Numbered from the stretch's first letter, positions 34,637 to 43,620 are shown. The stretch is DNA of 55,020 bases from Sphingopyxis solisilvae (GCF_015475875.1 NZ_JADKYM010000019.1:1-55020), one strand, 5' to 3'. Notes: generated from the sequence alone by a model not told the origin. Made by a program: numbers and translations.

Positions 34637-36627
34637 AGGTCGATCCCGTCACCGGGATCGAGCGAGGCATTTCGCGCCGCGCGCGACAGGCGGCGATCGG
34701 CAGCCGCGCGGGCGCGGGCTGCGTCGCCCTGTGCGTCGTCGTCGGCATAGTCGAACTCGCCCTGCACCGGACGGCTTGGCGGCGCGACGTCTTCATGTGC
34801 CGGAAGCTCTGGTTCCTGCCGGATCCCGCTATTCGCAGTGTCGCTCGCGCTGTCGTTCTGTTCCTTGGCTTCAGGCGCGGGCAATGCGAGGCGAACGGGC
34901 GCAGGCTCAGCTCCTTCCCTCCGCGCCCAGTCATGAAGCTTCATTGGTCCGGCCTTCCGATCGGGTGGCGCAATGATCCGCGCACTGAACCGGGCGTCAA
35001 GAAAATATCTCGCCTTCCGCGCCCGGATCGGCGCAAGACCCGCGACCATCACGATCTCGTCGTCGGGCGGAAGCTGCATCACCTCGCCGGGTGTGAGTAA
35101 GGCGCGGGCCGTCTCGGTACGCGATATCATCAGGTGACCGAGCCAAGGCGAGAGCCGGTGGCCCGCATAATTCTTCATCGCCCTTTGTTCGGTGGCCGTC
35201 CCGAGGGCGTCCGATATGCGCTTGGCGGTGCGCTCATCGTTCGTCGCGAAACTGACGCGCACATGGCAATTGTCGAGGATCGCATTGTTCTGGCCATAGG
35301 CCTTCTCGATCTGGTTGAGCGACTGGGCAATCAGGAAAGCCTTGATCCCGTACCCCGCCATGAAGGCCAGCGCGCTTTCGAAGAAATCGAGCCGCCCGAG
35401 CGCCGGGAACTCATCGAGCATCAACAATAGCCGACGCGGCCGCGCAGCGGGATTGAGTTCCTCGGTGAGGCGCCGCCCGATCTGGTTGAGGATCAGGCGG
35501 ATCAGCGGCTTGGTCCGACTGATGTCTCCCGGCGGTACGACGAGATAGAGCGAGACCGGGACATCATCCTCCATGAGGTCGGCGATCCTCCATTCGGACG
35601 ATCCGGTGACGGCCGCGATGACCGGATCGCGGTAGAGGCCGAGAAAGGACATGGCGGTCGAGAGCACGCCCGATCGCTCATTCTCGCTCTTGTTGAGCAG
35701 TTCCTGCGCCGCTGCCGCCACCACCGGGTGAACCGATGTGCCGAGGTGCTTCGTCGTCTTCATGCGCCGGAGCGTCGTCTCGATCGGGCGGCGCGGGTCT
35801 GAAAGGAAAGCGGCAACCCCAGCGAGCGTCTTGTCCTCCTCCGCATAAAGGACGTGAAGGATCGCGCCGACGAGGAGCGCGTGGCTCGTCTTCTCCCAAT
35901 GGTTTCTCTTCTCGAGGCTGCCCTCGGGATCGACGAGAACGTCGGCGACATTCTGCACGTCGCGCACCTCCCACTCGCCGCGGCGGACCTCGAAGAGCGG
36001 ATTATAGGCGGCCGACGCCTTGTTGGTCGGATCGAAGAGCAGCACGCGGCCGTGCCTCGCGCGGAAGCCCGCGGTAAGCTCCCAATTCTCGCCCTTGATG
36101 TCATGAACGATGCAGCTGCCGGGCCATGTCAGCAAGGTGGGGATGACGAGGCCGACGCCCTTCCCCGACCGCGTCGGCGCGAAACAGAGCAGGTGCTCGG
36201 CGCCATTGTGTCGCAGATAGCGTTTCCCGAGCCGCCCGATGATCACCCCGTCCTCGCCGAGCATGCCAGCGGAGCGAACCTCGCGTTCGCTAGCCCAGCG
36301 CGCCGAGCCATAGGTCTCGGCGCGGCGCCGCTCACGGGCGCGCCAGATCGACATGAAGATCGCGACGATGATCGACAGGAAGCCGCCCGAGGCGGCGATC
36401 GCGGCGCCACGATAGAAAACCGGCGGCGCATAGGCATCGAAGGCGAACCACCACCAGAAGAAGGCCGGCGGAGGATAGATTGGATAGCCCGATATGCGGA
36501 ACCAGGGATCGCCGAGCGCTGCCTGATAGCCAAGTTCCCATGCCGTCCACTGCGTCGCGGTCCAAACCGCGCCGAGGACGATCAGAAAGATGACCGTGAT
36601 TTGTCCCCAAAGGATTCGGTCGTTCAT
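34633..36627 (-). CDS. traG: TraG / VirD4-like coupling protein
   Basis: A 664-aa type IV coupling protein that brings the relaxase-DNA complex to the secretion channel. Two N-terminal membrane helices (ITVIFLIVLGAVWTATQW; YRGAAIAASGGFLSIIVAIF) are followed by Walker A (FAPTRSGKGVGLVIPTL, near residue 150) and Walker B (LLLMLDEFPALGRLDFF, near residue 400). The C-terminal tail is rich in Pro and charged residues. It lies 18 bp after the relaxase gene on the same strand. Confidence 0.95.
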   Translation of the reverse strand: MNDRILWGQITVIFLIVLGAVWTATQWTAWELGYQAALGDPWFRISGYPIYPPPAFFWWWFAFDAYAPPVFYRGAAIAASGGFLSIIVAIFMSIWRARERRRAETYGSARWASEREVRSAGMLGEDGVIIGRLGKRYLRHNGAEHLLCFAPTRSGKGVGLVIPTLLTWPGSCIVHDIKGENWELTAGFRARHGRVLLFDPTNKASAAYNPLFEVRRGEWEVRDVQNVADVLVDPEGSLEKRNHWEKTSHALLVGAILHVLYAEEDKTLAGVAAFLSDPRRPIETTLRRMKTTKHLGTSVHPVVAAAAQELLNKSENERSGVLSTAMSFLGLYRDPVIAAVTGSSEWRIADLMEDDVPVSLYLVVPPGDISRTKPLIRLILNQIGRRLTEELNPAARPRRLLLMLDEFPALGRLDFFESALAFMAGYGIKAFLIAQSLNQIEKAYGQNNAILDNCHVRVSFATNDERTAKRISDALGTATEQRAMKNYAGHRLSPWLGHLMISRTETARALLTPGEVMQLPPDDEIVMVAGLAPIRARKARYFLDARFSARIIAPPDRKAGPMKLHDWARREGAEPAPVRLALPAPEAKEQNDSASDTANSGIRQEPELPAHEDVAPPSRPVQGEFDYADDDAQGDAARARAAADRRLSRAARNASLDPGDGIDL

Positions 36628-36645
36628 GGGTTTTCTCCTGTCCGG

Positions 36646-38388
36646 TCAGATGCCGATCCCGCGGCCGCGGCCGAGCGACCAGTCGATGCCGCCAGTCGCT
36701 GTTGCCGTTCCGCTGATATGCTTGCCGAGATGCGGCTCAAGTGCTGGCCTCCAGGGCACGAGCTGGAAGCCGAGCCCGTCGTCGATCATCGCGAAGCGTC
36801 CCGAGGCGAGCTGCACGCGCTCGCGGTAGATGCCGCTCACATGCTCGCCCGGCGCCGACGGCCGATGCTCGAGTCCGGTTCGCGCCGCGATCGCGTCCAC
36901 CGCTGCGTCCATCTCGCGCCGGCGGAGCATCTCGATCCGTTCCCAGGATGACTGGCGCCCCATGTCGCGCGGCAACAACTCCTCGCGCTCGAGAAAGGCG
37001 GTGCGCGCCTTCATCGCATCCCGGACCTCGCGGCCGAACCCTTGGGAGCGCATTGACCGGTCGGGCGCGGCAAGCTGCCGATCGAGCCAAGTCGCGCCGG
37101 GGGCCTCGACCTGTTCGCCCAGCGGCAGATCCGAGCGAACCGCCAGCGAGATATGGCGGGCGCCATCGCGTCCGTCCCAGTGCCTCAGCTCGACAATCGC
37201 GCCGGGCTTTGCGTCGCCGGTCCGTTCAAGATCGGGAAAGCGGATATGATGGGTTCGGCCATCGATCCCGTCGACGATCGCATAGGCAGAACCCGCGAGC
37301 TCGTCGTCGAGCCCCCGCGCCACCAGACGGCCGATTATAGGACCCTCGCCCTGCTCTCCGATCGCCAGAGCCGAAGCATCGAATGCGATCCCGCGCGCGG
37401 CCATTTCGCGGTGCATGGTCTTGATGATGTCGCCGCGCTCCCCGATGGTGCGAAGCCTTTCCTCGGCCCCCGGATCGAGAAGATATTGGGCGGGTCCGAC
37501 ACGCGAGGCGAGCCCCAGCGCCTCGAGCTTCGCGGCACGCCCCAGCAGATGCCGGTCCGTCCTGGCCTCGCCCCCGGCGACCGGGCGAAGATCGACGATT
37601 TCATTCTCGCGCGATCGCCGCGCAAGCTCGGCATCGAGACTGGTCCAGCGTTCGGCCTCGACTTCGCGGCGCAGCGCAGCATCGACCTGAAGCTCGCTCC
37701 TCGGGCCAAGCTCCAGGGTCGCGATCTCCGACGCACGGCCGCGGACGCCCTCGGCCATATAGCCCCGGTCGACAACGAGATCAGTGCCATCGGCCGTGGC
37801 CCCGCGCACAAGGACATGGATGTGCGGATTGTCGGTATTCCAATGATCGACCGCGACCCAGTCGAGGCGCGTCTCGAGATCGACCTCGAGCTGGCTCATC
37901 AGGTCGCGCGTGTAGCCGCGCAGGTCGCCAAGCTCGGCCGCGTCCTCGGGGCTGACGATGAAGCGGAAGTGGTGACGATCGCCGCCGCAGCGCTCAGCGA
38001 AGCCGCCGCGATCGGCCTCATCGCCGGCGGCATCGAACATCGAGGCGTCGCGTCCATCGCGGGTCACGCCGTCGCGTTCGAGATAGGCTATGTGGCGTCC
38101 GAGCGGGGCGGCACGAAACCCTGCGCCGCGATGCCGGACGATCCGCGCCATCACGGTGACACGGCGCATCGCGGGACCGCGCCGGATGACCGCGAGCGCC
38201 CGGCGGCCGCGCCCATGACGTCCGGTCCCGCCGCGCGAAGGCCCCGCGCGCCGGAGCCGCGTCGCGCCCGAACGCGCGGCCGCACGCCGCACCTCCGCCG
38301 CAAGCCGCTTGCCGCGACCGGCGGAACCCGCCCCCGCGTCTCTCCCCCGTCCCGGCCTGACCCGGAAATCTTGGTCGTCGTCGCTCAT
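36646..38388 (-). CDS. VirD2-like relaxase with DUF3363 domain
   Basis: A 580-aa protein expected to nick the element's oriT and pilot the strand into the recipient. The N-terminal tail is very Arg/Gly-rich. The relaxase core shows the metal-binding HxH motif in NTDNPHIHVLVRG (near residue 190) preceded by LDWVAVDHW. A candidate catalytic tyrosine is in GYTRDLMSQLEVDLE. The rest matches the DUF3363 region of this relaxase group. The start MSDDDQDF is preferred over one seven codons upstream. A perfect 9-bp inverted repeat lies 55-80 bp upstream of the start and is the best oriT candidate. Confidence 0.92.
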   Translation of the reverse strand: MSDDDQDFRVRPGRGRDAGAGSAGRGKRLAAEVRRAAARSGATRLRRAGPSRGGTGRHGRGRRALAVIRRGPAMRRVTVMARIVRHRGAGFRAAPLGRHIAYLERDGVTRDGRDASMFDAAGDEADRGGFAERCGGDRHHFRFIVSPEDAAELGDLRGYTRDLMSQLEVDLETRLDWVAVDHWNTDNPHIHVLVRGATADGTDLVVDRGYMAEGVRGRASEIATLELGPRSELQVDAALRREVEAERWTSLDAELARRSRENEIVDLRPVAGGEARTDRHLLGRAAKLEALGLASRVGPAQYLLDPGAEERLRTIGERGDIIKTMHREMAARGIAFDASALAIGEQGEGPIIGRLVARGLDDELAGSAYAIVDGIDGRTHHIRFPDLERTGDAKPGAIVELRHWDGRDGARHISLAVRSDLPLGEQVEAPGATWLDRQLAAPDRSMRSQGFGREVRDAMKARTAFLEREELLPRDMGRQSSWERIEMLRRREMDAAVDAIAARTGLEHRPSAPGEHVSGIYRERVQLASGRFAMIDDGLGFQLVPWRPALEPHLGKHISGTATATGGIDWSLGRGRGIGI

Positions 38389-38611
38389 CGGCGGGGTGCC
38401 AGACGGCAAGCCGTTGAAAGGAAAGGCGTAAACTGCCCGCTATATGGCACGGCGGGCCGCGTGCCATACGCAAAAGCTGAGACAAACCAACCACATACCG
38501 CCAGCGAGCTGGCCGGTCTTTTATCTTGCCCTGCCCCCTTCCCCTTCCAGACGAGCCAGAACACCCGAGCCAACAGGTCCGGGCAAGGCATCGAAACCGA
38601 GGCGCGACAGA
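38389..38611. other. Candidate origin of transfer (oriT)
   Basis: This 223-bp gene-free stretch lies between the lytic transglycosylase gene and the relaxase start. It contains a perfect inverted repeat, TATGGCACG at 38443-38451 and CGTGCCATA at 38460-38468, with an 8-nt spacer, followed by an AT-richer run CGCAAAAGCTGAGACAAACC. Position next to the relaxase gene and the repeat-plus-flank layout fit known oriT regions. No nic consensus for this relaxase group is known to me, so the nic site is not placed. Confidence 0.55.
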
Positions 38612-39343
38612 TCATTGGTCGCGGCCGGAAAGCGGAACGAAGAGCGCCGCAGGCGCGCGAGGTGGCGCACGTTCCGCTGCATCGGCGCTGCGCCCGGATT
38701 GCAGCGGAGCTGCACCGGGCAGCGCGGCCGCATCGTCGCCGGGGCGTTCGGCGAACAGCGAAGCGCTGCGCCAGGACGGTGCCGTCGGTGTCGGCGCGGG
38801 GGCGAGCGAAGCGATGCCCGATGCGCCGATCGCCGGTGCAATCGCGGCAACATAGGCGATGGTCTCTGCGGGAAGTCGGCGCCGACCCACCGCATAGGCG
38901 TCGGCGCGGCCCGGTCCCGCATTATAGGCGGCGAGCATGAGCGAGACGTCGCCATATCGGTCCCACATCATGCGCAGATAGGCAGCACCGGCATGGATGT
39001 TCGCGCGCGCGTCGAAGGGGTCTGACCCCAGCCCGTATCTTGCAGTCAGCATGGCCCAAGTCCCCGGCATGATCTGCATCAACCCCATTGCCCCCGCGTG
39101 CGACACGGCGCGCGATCGACCCCGGCTTTCGACATGCATGACGCGCCATATCCATGCCTCGGGTATGGCGAACCGCTGCGAAGCCTCGCTGACATGGGGC
39201 GCATAAGGATGAGCGGCAGGCGCAGCGACAGGCCGCTCGCGCGCTGCCGCCGGAACGGCAGGCAGCGCCGCGAGCGCCAGCAAAGCGGCACCGGCGATGC
39301 GCATCGCGCGGAAGCGCGCCGAGCGAGCCAAAGGCCGCATCAC
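38612..39343 (-). CDS. Lytic transglycosylase (VirB1-like)
   Basis: A 243-aa exported muramidase-like enzyme with an SLT domain that opens peptidoglycan for channel assembly. A signal peptide (MRIAGAALLALAALPAVPAA) is followed by catalytic E72 in MHVESRGRSRAVS. The family blocks HAGAMGLMQIMPGTW and AGAAYLRMM, then LAAYNAGPGR, come next. The C-terminal 60 residues are low complexity. It directly follows the DUF736 gene. A start 13 codons later (MRIAGA) would give a more typical signal peptide. Confidence 0.92.
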   Translation of the reverse strand: MMRPLARSARFRAMRIAGAALLALAALPAVPAAARERPVAAPAAHPYAPHVSEASQRFAIPEAWIWRVMHVESRGRSRAVSHAGAMGLMQIMPGTWAMLTARYGLGSDPFDARANIHAGAAYLRMMWDRYGDVSLMLAAYNAGPGRADAYAVGRRRLPAETIAYVAAIAPAIGASGIASLAPAPTPTAPSWRSASLFAERPGDDAAALPGAAPLQSGRSADAAERAPPRAPAALFVPLSGRDQ

Positions 39344-39676
39344 TCAGCCTTTCGCCTGCGGTGCCGGGCGCGACCAGAGCAGATGATATTCGTCCTCGTG
39401 TCGCGTGGAGCGAATGAGGTTGGCGCGCAGCGGCGACGGCAAGGCCGGGTCGTCGATCTGCAGCGCGATAAAGGAACCGGCGCGTTCGCCGGTGCGGTCC
39501 CAGCCCGCTCCGATCTCGACGCCATCGTCGGCCTCGACCAGCAGCACCCGCCAGCCCGGCGCGTTTTCGGCGTCGGACGGCGCAGCCGGAACGATCGCGA
39601 TCATCGCGTCGAGCAGGAGGGTCCGGATCGATCCCGCATAGCCCTCGCCTGCGGTCTGAAAGCTTCCGATCATCAT
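39344..39676 (-). CDS. DUF736 family protein, copy 1
   Basis: A 110-aa protein of the DUF736 family, common on alphaproteobacterial plasmids and ICEs and of unknown function. MMIGSFQTAGEGYAGSIRTL is the family N-terminus, followed by SDAENAPGWRVLL, EIGAGWDRTG and the end DEYHLLWSRP. It sits between traF and the lytic transglycosylase. Two further copies lie at 42136 and 44395. Confidence 0.93.
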   Translation of the reverse strand: MMIGSFQTAGEGYAGSIRTLLLDAMIAIVPAAPSDAENAPGWRVLLVEADDGVEIGAGWDRTGERAGSFIALQIDDPALPSPLRANLIRSTRHEDEYHLLWSRPAPQAKG

Positions 39677-39696
39677 GATGTCTGTTCCTCGTCCGG

Positions 39697-40263
39697 CTAG
39701 TTGGTGAAATGCCGCGCGCCGTTCCGGCGCCAGCGAAGCGGCGCGCCGGAGGCGTCGCGGGTGAGAATGGGATGCGCGGTGCCGATGACGGCGGATGCCG
39801 GAAGCGGCCCGAAATATCGGCCGTCGAGGCTGTCGGGAGACAGGCCGAGGACGAATAGCTCGCCGCGCTCCAGCCGGCGGCAGCCGAGCCAGAGCGGCAG
39901 TGTTCGTCCCATGCGGTCCGCCGATCGCGTGCGCGCCGCAGGCGCGCCGTCGATCGTGACGAAGACGCCGCTGCGGCACACGAGCGCGCCGCTCGTTGCT
40001 GCGACCCGCTTCAGGAGCGGCACGCCGCGCGGCAGATAGCCGCGCTCCGAAAGCCAGGCGGAGAGCGGCGCGGGCGGCGCAATGGCGACAAGGTCGCCGC
40101 GCGCAGGCTTTGCGCCGACGTCGATGGCGTAAAGCCCGACCGGCACGCTCGCGCTCGCGTTCCAGATGAGCCGCGGCTGCGGCGCGAGGATCGCGGCCGC
40201 GCCGAACAGCCCGCAAAAGAGCGCGCCGCAGGCGGCGGTCGTGCGGAGCCACCGCCGGTTCAT
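39697..40263 (-). CDS. traF: TraF-type S26 signal peptidase
   Basis: A 188-aa membrane-bound serine peptidase of the S26/TraF class that trims and may cyclise the TrbC pilin. After an N-terminal helix (TAACGALFCGLFGAAAIL), the catalytic serine lies in NASASVPVGLY (Ser39, or Ser37) and the general-base Lys85 in PLLKRVAATSG. SLDGRYFGPLP and AHPILTRD close the fold. It is 20 bp upstream of DUF736 copy 1. Confidence 0.92.
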   Translation of the reverse strand: MNRRWLRTTAACGALFCGLFGAAAILAPQPRLIWNASASVPVGLYAIDVGAKPARGDLVAIAPPAPLSAWLSERGYLPRGVPLLKRVAATSGALVCRSGVFVTIDGAPAARTRSADRMGRTLPLWLGCRRLERGELFVLGLSPDSLDGRYFGPLPASAVIGTAHPILTRDASGAPLRWRRNGARHFTN

Positions 40264-40802
40264 GGACGGGCCTCGCCGCGGCGGAGCCACGCGGCATGGC
40301 GTTCGGCTGAGTAGGAGCGGAACGGCAGCGTCTCTGCGAGCCGCCGCCCGATATGGCGCCAGTGATCGGGAGACACGTCGCACGCATCGACGCCCGTGAC
40401 CTCGATCATGTCGATCTCGCGGCACACTGCGCGGATGGGTTCGAGATCGGAAAGCTCGAGGAGAATGTCGCCTCCCGGGTGAACAGCGGGATGGGTCGCA
40501 TAGGGCGCACCGGGTGCGACCGCCCTGACGATGGCTAGGCTCCAGAACAGAGATCCGAGATCGTTCACTGTGCAACCGATCAGCCCGAAGGTCGCACCCG
40601 GACGGAAGGACGCGATGCGCTTGTGCGGTCCGCCGGACCGCTCGGCGGCGACCCGCCCGAAGCGGAGCTGCTGTTCGAGCCGGCCCTCGATCCAGGTCAT
40701 CTCGACGTCGGTCAGGCCGCTTGCGGGGAGCCGAACGCCGGCAGGCGGAGACGCCGCCGCCGGCATGAGCGACGGCAAAGCCGATGCCATTCGCCGGCGC
40801 AT
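40260..40802 (-). CDS. DUF2840 family protein
   Basis: A 180-aa protein of the DUF2840 family found beside traF in Trb-type ICEs. Recognisable blocks are GLTDVEMTWIEGRLEQQLRF, ASFRPGATFGLIG and a C-terminal HWRHIGRRLAETLPFRSYSA segment. Function unknown. It starts in a 1-nt overlap (TGATG) with the upstream HTH gene and overlaps traF by 4 nt. Confidence 0.88.
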   Translation of the reverse strand: MRRRMASALPSLMPAAASPPAGVRLPASGLTDVEMTWIEGRLEQQLRFGRVAAERSGGPHKRIASFRPGATFGLIGCTVNDLGSLFWSLAIVRAVAPGAPYATHPAVHPGGDILLELSDLEPIRAVCREIDMIEVTGVDACDVSPDHWRHIGRRLAETLPFRSYSAERHAAWLRRGEARP

Positions 40803-41053
40803 CAGCGGCGCACCGGGCGCAGCGGCGAAATGTGGCCGACGCCGGGATCCGAGGTCGATGTCTTGCGTCCGATCGCCGCCCAGGCGTCGAGGTCGGCGAT
40901 CGCATAAACGACGCGGCCGCCGAGCTTGTGATAGCGTGGCCCCGTCCCGTAGCAGCGATGCTTCTCGAGCGTCGCCGCCGACAGGCTCAAGTGGACAGCC
41001 GCTTCCGGCGTCCGGAGATAGCGGGCGACGACGGGCGTGTGACGATCGGACAA
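40802..41053 (-). CDS. Helix-turn-helix (excisionase-like) protein
   Basis: An 83-aa MerR/AlpA-type winged helix protein: RYLRTPEAAVHLSLSAATLE and YGTGPRYHKLGGRVVYAIAD are typical of this group, ending DLDAWAAIGRK. It heads the DUF2840-traF-DUF736-transglycosylase cluster and may control it. Confidence 0.88.
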   Translation of the reverse strand: MSDRHTPVVARYLRTPEAAVHLSLSAATLEKHRCYGTGPRYHKLGGRVVYAIADLDAWAAIGRKTSTSDPGVGHISPLRPVRR

Positions 41054-41170
41054 TGGGGCCTCCTGCCAAGGACCGGAACCCGGATCAGGGTTCAGGAACG
41101 AGGAGGCGTTCTTGGAAAATCACCCGAAGGATTCGGAACGGACAAAACGAAGGTCGTCGGAATGTCCCGA

Positions 41171-41957
41171 TCAGGCCGCGCCGAGAAGCGCGTTGAATCC
41201 ACCGTCGCGCATGGCAACGGCGGCGCGCTGCCAGCGCGCGATACGGCGGCGCTCGCTCGACGCGTCCCACTCGGCGGCGGAATAGTTGCGCGCCTCGGCG
41301 AGCAGTAGCGCTGCCGCCATGTCGCGGGCCGATGCTCCCTCGGTCATGGCGTCGAGAATGCGGAGCCATTGGACCAGGCGCCAGCGCTCCGTCGCCCCCG
41401 GGGCGCTGTCAGGTGCCGGACGAGCGCCGCCCGTATCGAGGAGTTCGCGGTGAAGCGCCATGATCATCGAGGCGCGGAGACCGGCCTTTGCATCTGCGGG
41501 CGTGAGAAATGCCAGTCGCTCGTTCGCGCAGCAGCGCCGGACCAGCAGACGATAGTGCCGTCCCCCGGCAAGCAGGACGATATGCCAGTCGCGGTACGAG
41601 AGCAGCTCTGCGGCAATCTCTGGTCCGTCGACAATCTCGGCGAGGCGCAGCGCGGCAAAGCCCTTGGGCGCCGGGCGTGCGATCGTGACGAAGGCGCAGG
41701 CCTGCGGCCGCCACAGGGCGGGCGCGGCCGCGGCCGGAAGATCAGGATCGAAGGCGAAAGACCAACCCCCAGCGGCTGGCGAGCCGCCGAAAGAGCCGCA
41801 CGCGGTCGGCGCCCGGCGCCGCCGCGGCGGCGGCATAGCCGCCGCGATAGGCGGGGCTTCGCCGCAGGAATTCCTGCGCGAAGTCCGCGCGATCATATCG
41901 TTCGAATATTTTCGGAAAATATGGCGACTGCCATCCGACTGCCTGATCCATTCGCAC
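41171..41957 (-). pseudogene. DUF6499/DUF2285-like regulator, frameshifted
   Basis: The N-terminal part (MDQAVGWQSPYFPKIFERYD, RADFAQEFLRRSPAYRGGY, FRRLASRWGL) is in one frame and would stop soon after. The continuation (AFDPDLPAAAAPALWRPQAC) and the C-terminal DUF2285-like part (ELLDTGG, RLVQWLRILDAMTEGASA) are in another. Removing one base near 41758-41768, next to a run of five C, would join them as RWGLSFAFDPDLP and give 261 aa. These proteins normally act as small ICE regulators. The gene is either inactivated or affected by a sequence error. Confidence 0.75.
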
Positions 41958-42100
41958 CTCCGACCCGTTTGAGGAGAATAAACCGCCGCTTTCGGCCGAC
42001 CTTGGCCCGCCAACAGCGGCGTGGTTACCGGCGCATACATCATGGACTTAGCGCAAAAATATCCGAGCTACGCACGCTAAAGCCCTCAAATTGGATATAA

Positions 42101-42126
42101 CATCGCCCGGCCGAGGCCGGGCGATG
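42101..42126 (-). terminator. Perfect 12-bp inverted repeat, terminator of DUF736 copy 2
   Basis: CATCGCCCGGCC and GGCCGGGCGATG are perfectly complementary around GA, just downstream of DUF736 copy 2 on the minus strand. On that strand the stem is followed by TTATATCC, a weak T-rich tail. Confidence 0.65.
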
Positions 42127-42135
42127 GGCGCCGCA

Positions 42136-42453
42136 TCAATTGTCGTTGCGGCGGTTCTGGCGGCTCCAGACGAGGTCATATTCGCCCTCGTCGCCCGCGA
42201 ATAGCTGCGCGAAGATCGGGGCGACGAAGCTCGGGTCGTCGAGCTTGACCGAAAGATAGGGGCGTTTGTCCTGGCTGGTCTTCGACCAGGCGGCGCCGAC
42301 TTCGGCGTCGCCGACGAAGACGCGATGGCTCGGGGCGTTGCCGCTTGCGTTCTTCTCCGGGACGATGCGGACCGATTTGGCCTGCACCGAAAGCGTGACG
42401 ATCTCGCCCTGATATTCGCCCGAGACGAGTTGGAAGCTGCCGATCTTGCTCAT
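42136..42453 (-). CDS. DUF736 family protein, copy 2
   Basis: A 105-aa DUF736 protein: MSKIGSFQLVSGEYQGEIVT, SVRIVPEKNASGNAPSHRVF, EVGAAWSKTS and the end EYDLVWSRQNRRND. It diverges clearly from copies 1 and 3, so it is an old duplication or was acquired separately. Function unknown. It has its own terminator and a gene-free 314-bp upstream region. Confidence 0.92.
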   Translation of the reverse strand: MSKIGSFQLVSGEYQGEIVTLSVQAKSVRIVPEKNASGNAPSHRVFVGDAEVGAAWSKTSQDKRPYLSVKLDDPSFVAPIFAQLFAGDEGEYDLVWSRQNRRNDN

Positions 42454-42767
42454 GATGATGTCCTTTGCTGCATGTCGAGCCGCACCATCGCGGCCTCGAT
42501 GCGCATCGACGTCCGGCAAGGGATCGCGCCGCAGCCGCCAGGCCCGCAGCAAAGCGGAGGACGGAGGGCAAAGGCTTTCTTGATTCGCGAGGAACGGCGG
42601 AACGCCGGGGGAAGAAAGTCGCATGCCCGCCGTTGCGGTCAGCGATCCAGCGTCAGCGTCTTGCCGGCAGATGGCGCAGATCGAGGAGGCCGCGCCGGTT
42701 CGGCGTTGCAGCGTAGCGCAGACCGGAGATGGGCGGTCATCCAACCTTCACTGGCGGCGGGCTGTAC
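42454..42767. other. Gene-free upstream region of DUF736 copy 2
   Basis: No convincing coding region was found in these 314 bases. They contain GC-rich imperfect palindromes (for example GGCGGAACGCC and GCCGGCAGATGGC) and presumably the leader and promoter of the leftward DUF736 gene. The AAGGA ribosome binding site is close to the start. Confidence 0.5.
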
Positions 42768-43202
42768 TCACACGGCGCCTATCGTCGCTTCACGCGGAGA
42801 GCCGTCCTGCCTCGCACCGAGGCCGCGCATGGCGGCTGCGGCCGCGGCTAACGCGCCGGCGATTCCGAGCGTCTCGAGCATGGCGCCTTCCGCGAGCCCG
42901 AGACCGGCAAACCCCCTCGCCGCCTGGTAGCCTGCGAATCCCGCCGGGATGGCGAAGACAAGCATGACGACGAAGCGATAAAGCGGCGGGAGGAAGGCGC
43001 AGAGGGCTCGTCCACATCCGATGACCAGGGCGCCGACGGCCAGTCCGGCGATGATCGGGACCAGATATCCCAAGTCGCGATCGATCAGGTAGAGCGTCGT
43101 GCCGATGCCCGCGTAGAGCGGCAGTGCAACCGAGGCCAGCCGGAACATCAGGATGGCAATATAGATGGCAGCCACGGCGCCGAGAATGATCATAAAAGTC
43201 AT
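42768..43202 (-). CDS. Small integral membrane protein, 144 aa
   Basis: A hydrophobic protein with four to five helices: MTFMIILGAVAAIYIAILMF, VALPLYAGIGTTLYLI, YLVPIIAGLAVGALVIGCGR, FVVMLVFAIPAGFAGYQAA and MLETLGIAGALAAAAAAM. No family is recognised. It lies between DUF736 copy 2 and a small unknown gene, all leftward. The start is set at the first ATG before the first helix. Confidence 0.7.
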   Translation of the reverse strand: MTFMIILGAVAAIYIAILMFRLASVALPLYAGIGTTLYLIDRDLGYLVPIIAGLAVGALVIGCGRALCAFLPPLYRFVVMLVFAIPAGFAGYQAARGFAGLGLAEGAMLETLGIAGALAAAAAAMRGLGARQDGSPREATIGAV

Positions 43203-43328
43203 AAGCGTCCTCCCATCGGACGCGCTCTCCACCACCACCACAGCGCAATCTGCTTGCCCGACATAGCAAAATCGCCCCGAGGGTGGAACCGAAACTGGAA
43301 CCACCGTGGGGCGAGTTTTCTCGAGATT

Positions 43329-43493
43329 TCAGCGATTGAACGGATCATATTCGCACACGATGCAGGCGGGATCGCCGTCGAACTCGTCGAGCGGCATGAC
43401 CGAGAAGCCGCTGCCCGTTTCGATCAGGACGATGATGGTCATCATCGTGCGGGCCATGCTCCAGGCGAAGGATTGTGCGGTGGAAAGCGGCAT
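43329..43493 (-). CDS. Small protein, 54 aa, with conserved structured leader
   Basis: A short gene reading MPLSTAQSFAWSMARTMMTI then IVLIETGSGFSVMPLDEFD and ending CIVCEYDPFNR. A strong AGGAG ribosome binding site lies 7-8 nt before the ATG. The upstream 130 bases share a layout of hairpins with the leader of DUF736 copy 3. A C-x-x-C pair sits near the C-terminus. Function unknown. Confidence 0.6.
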   Translation of the reverse strand: MPLSTAQSFAWSMARTMMTIIVLIETGSGFSVMPLDEFDGDPACIVCEYDPFNR

Positions 43494-43620
43494 TTCGAGG
43501 CTCCTGTCCGGGAGCGGGACCATTCCCGCTCGACAGTCGCCCCGCCGGACGGGGACAGGCCGCTGTCACCGCGGCGCAGCCGCGGCCCAAGCTTGCGCAG
43601 GGACCCCATCGGGGTTGACT
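43494..43620 (-). promoter_or_regulatory. Structured 5' leader, copy A
   Basis: Read on the minus strand this region runs GTCAACCCCGATGGGG, GTGACAGCGGC, then the perfect hairpin AGCGGGA-ATGG-TCCCGCT (43513-43530) and CAGGAGCCTCGAAATG. The same order of elements precedes DUF736 copy 3 at 44721. It may be a shared operator set or a cis-acting RNA. Confidence 0.55.
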
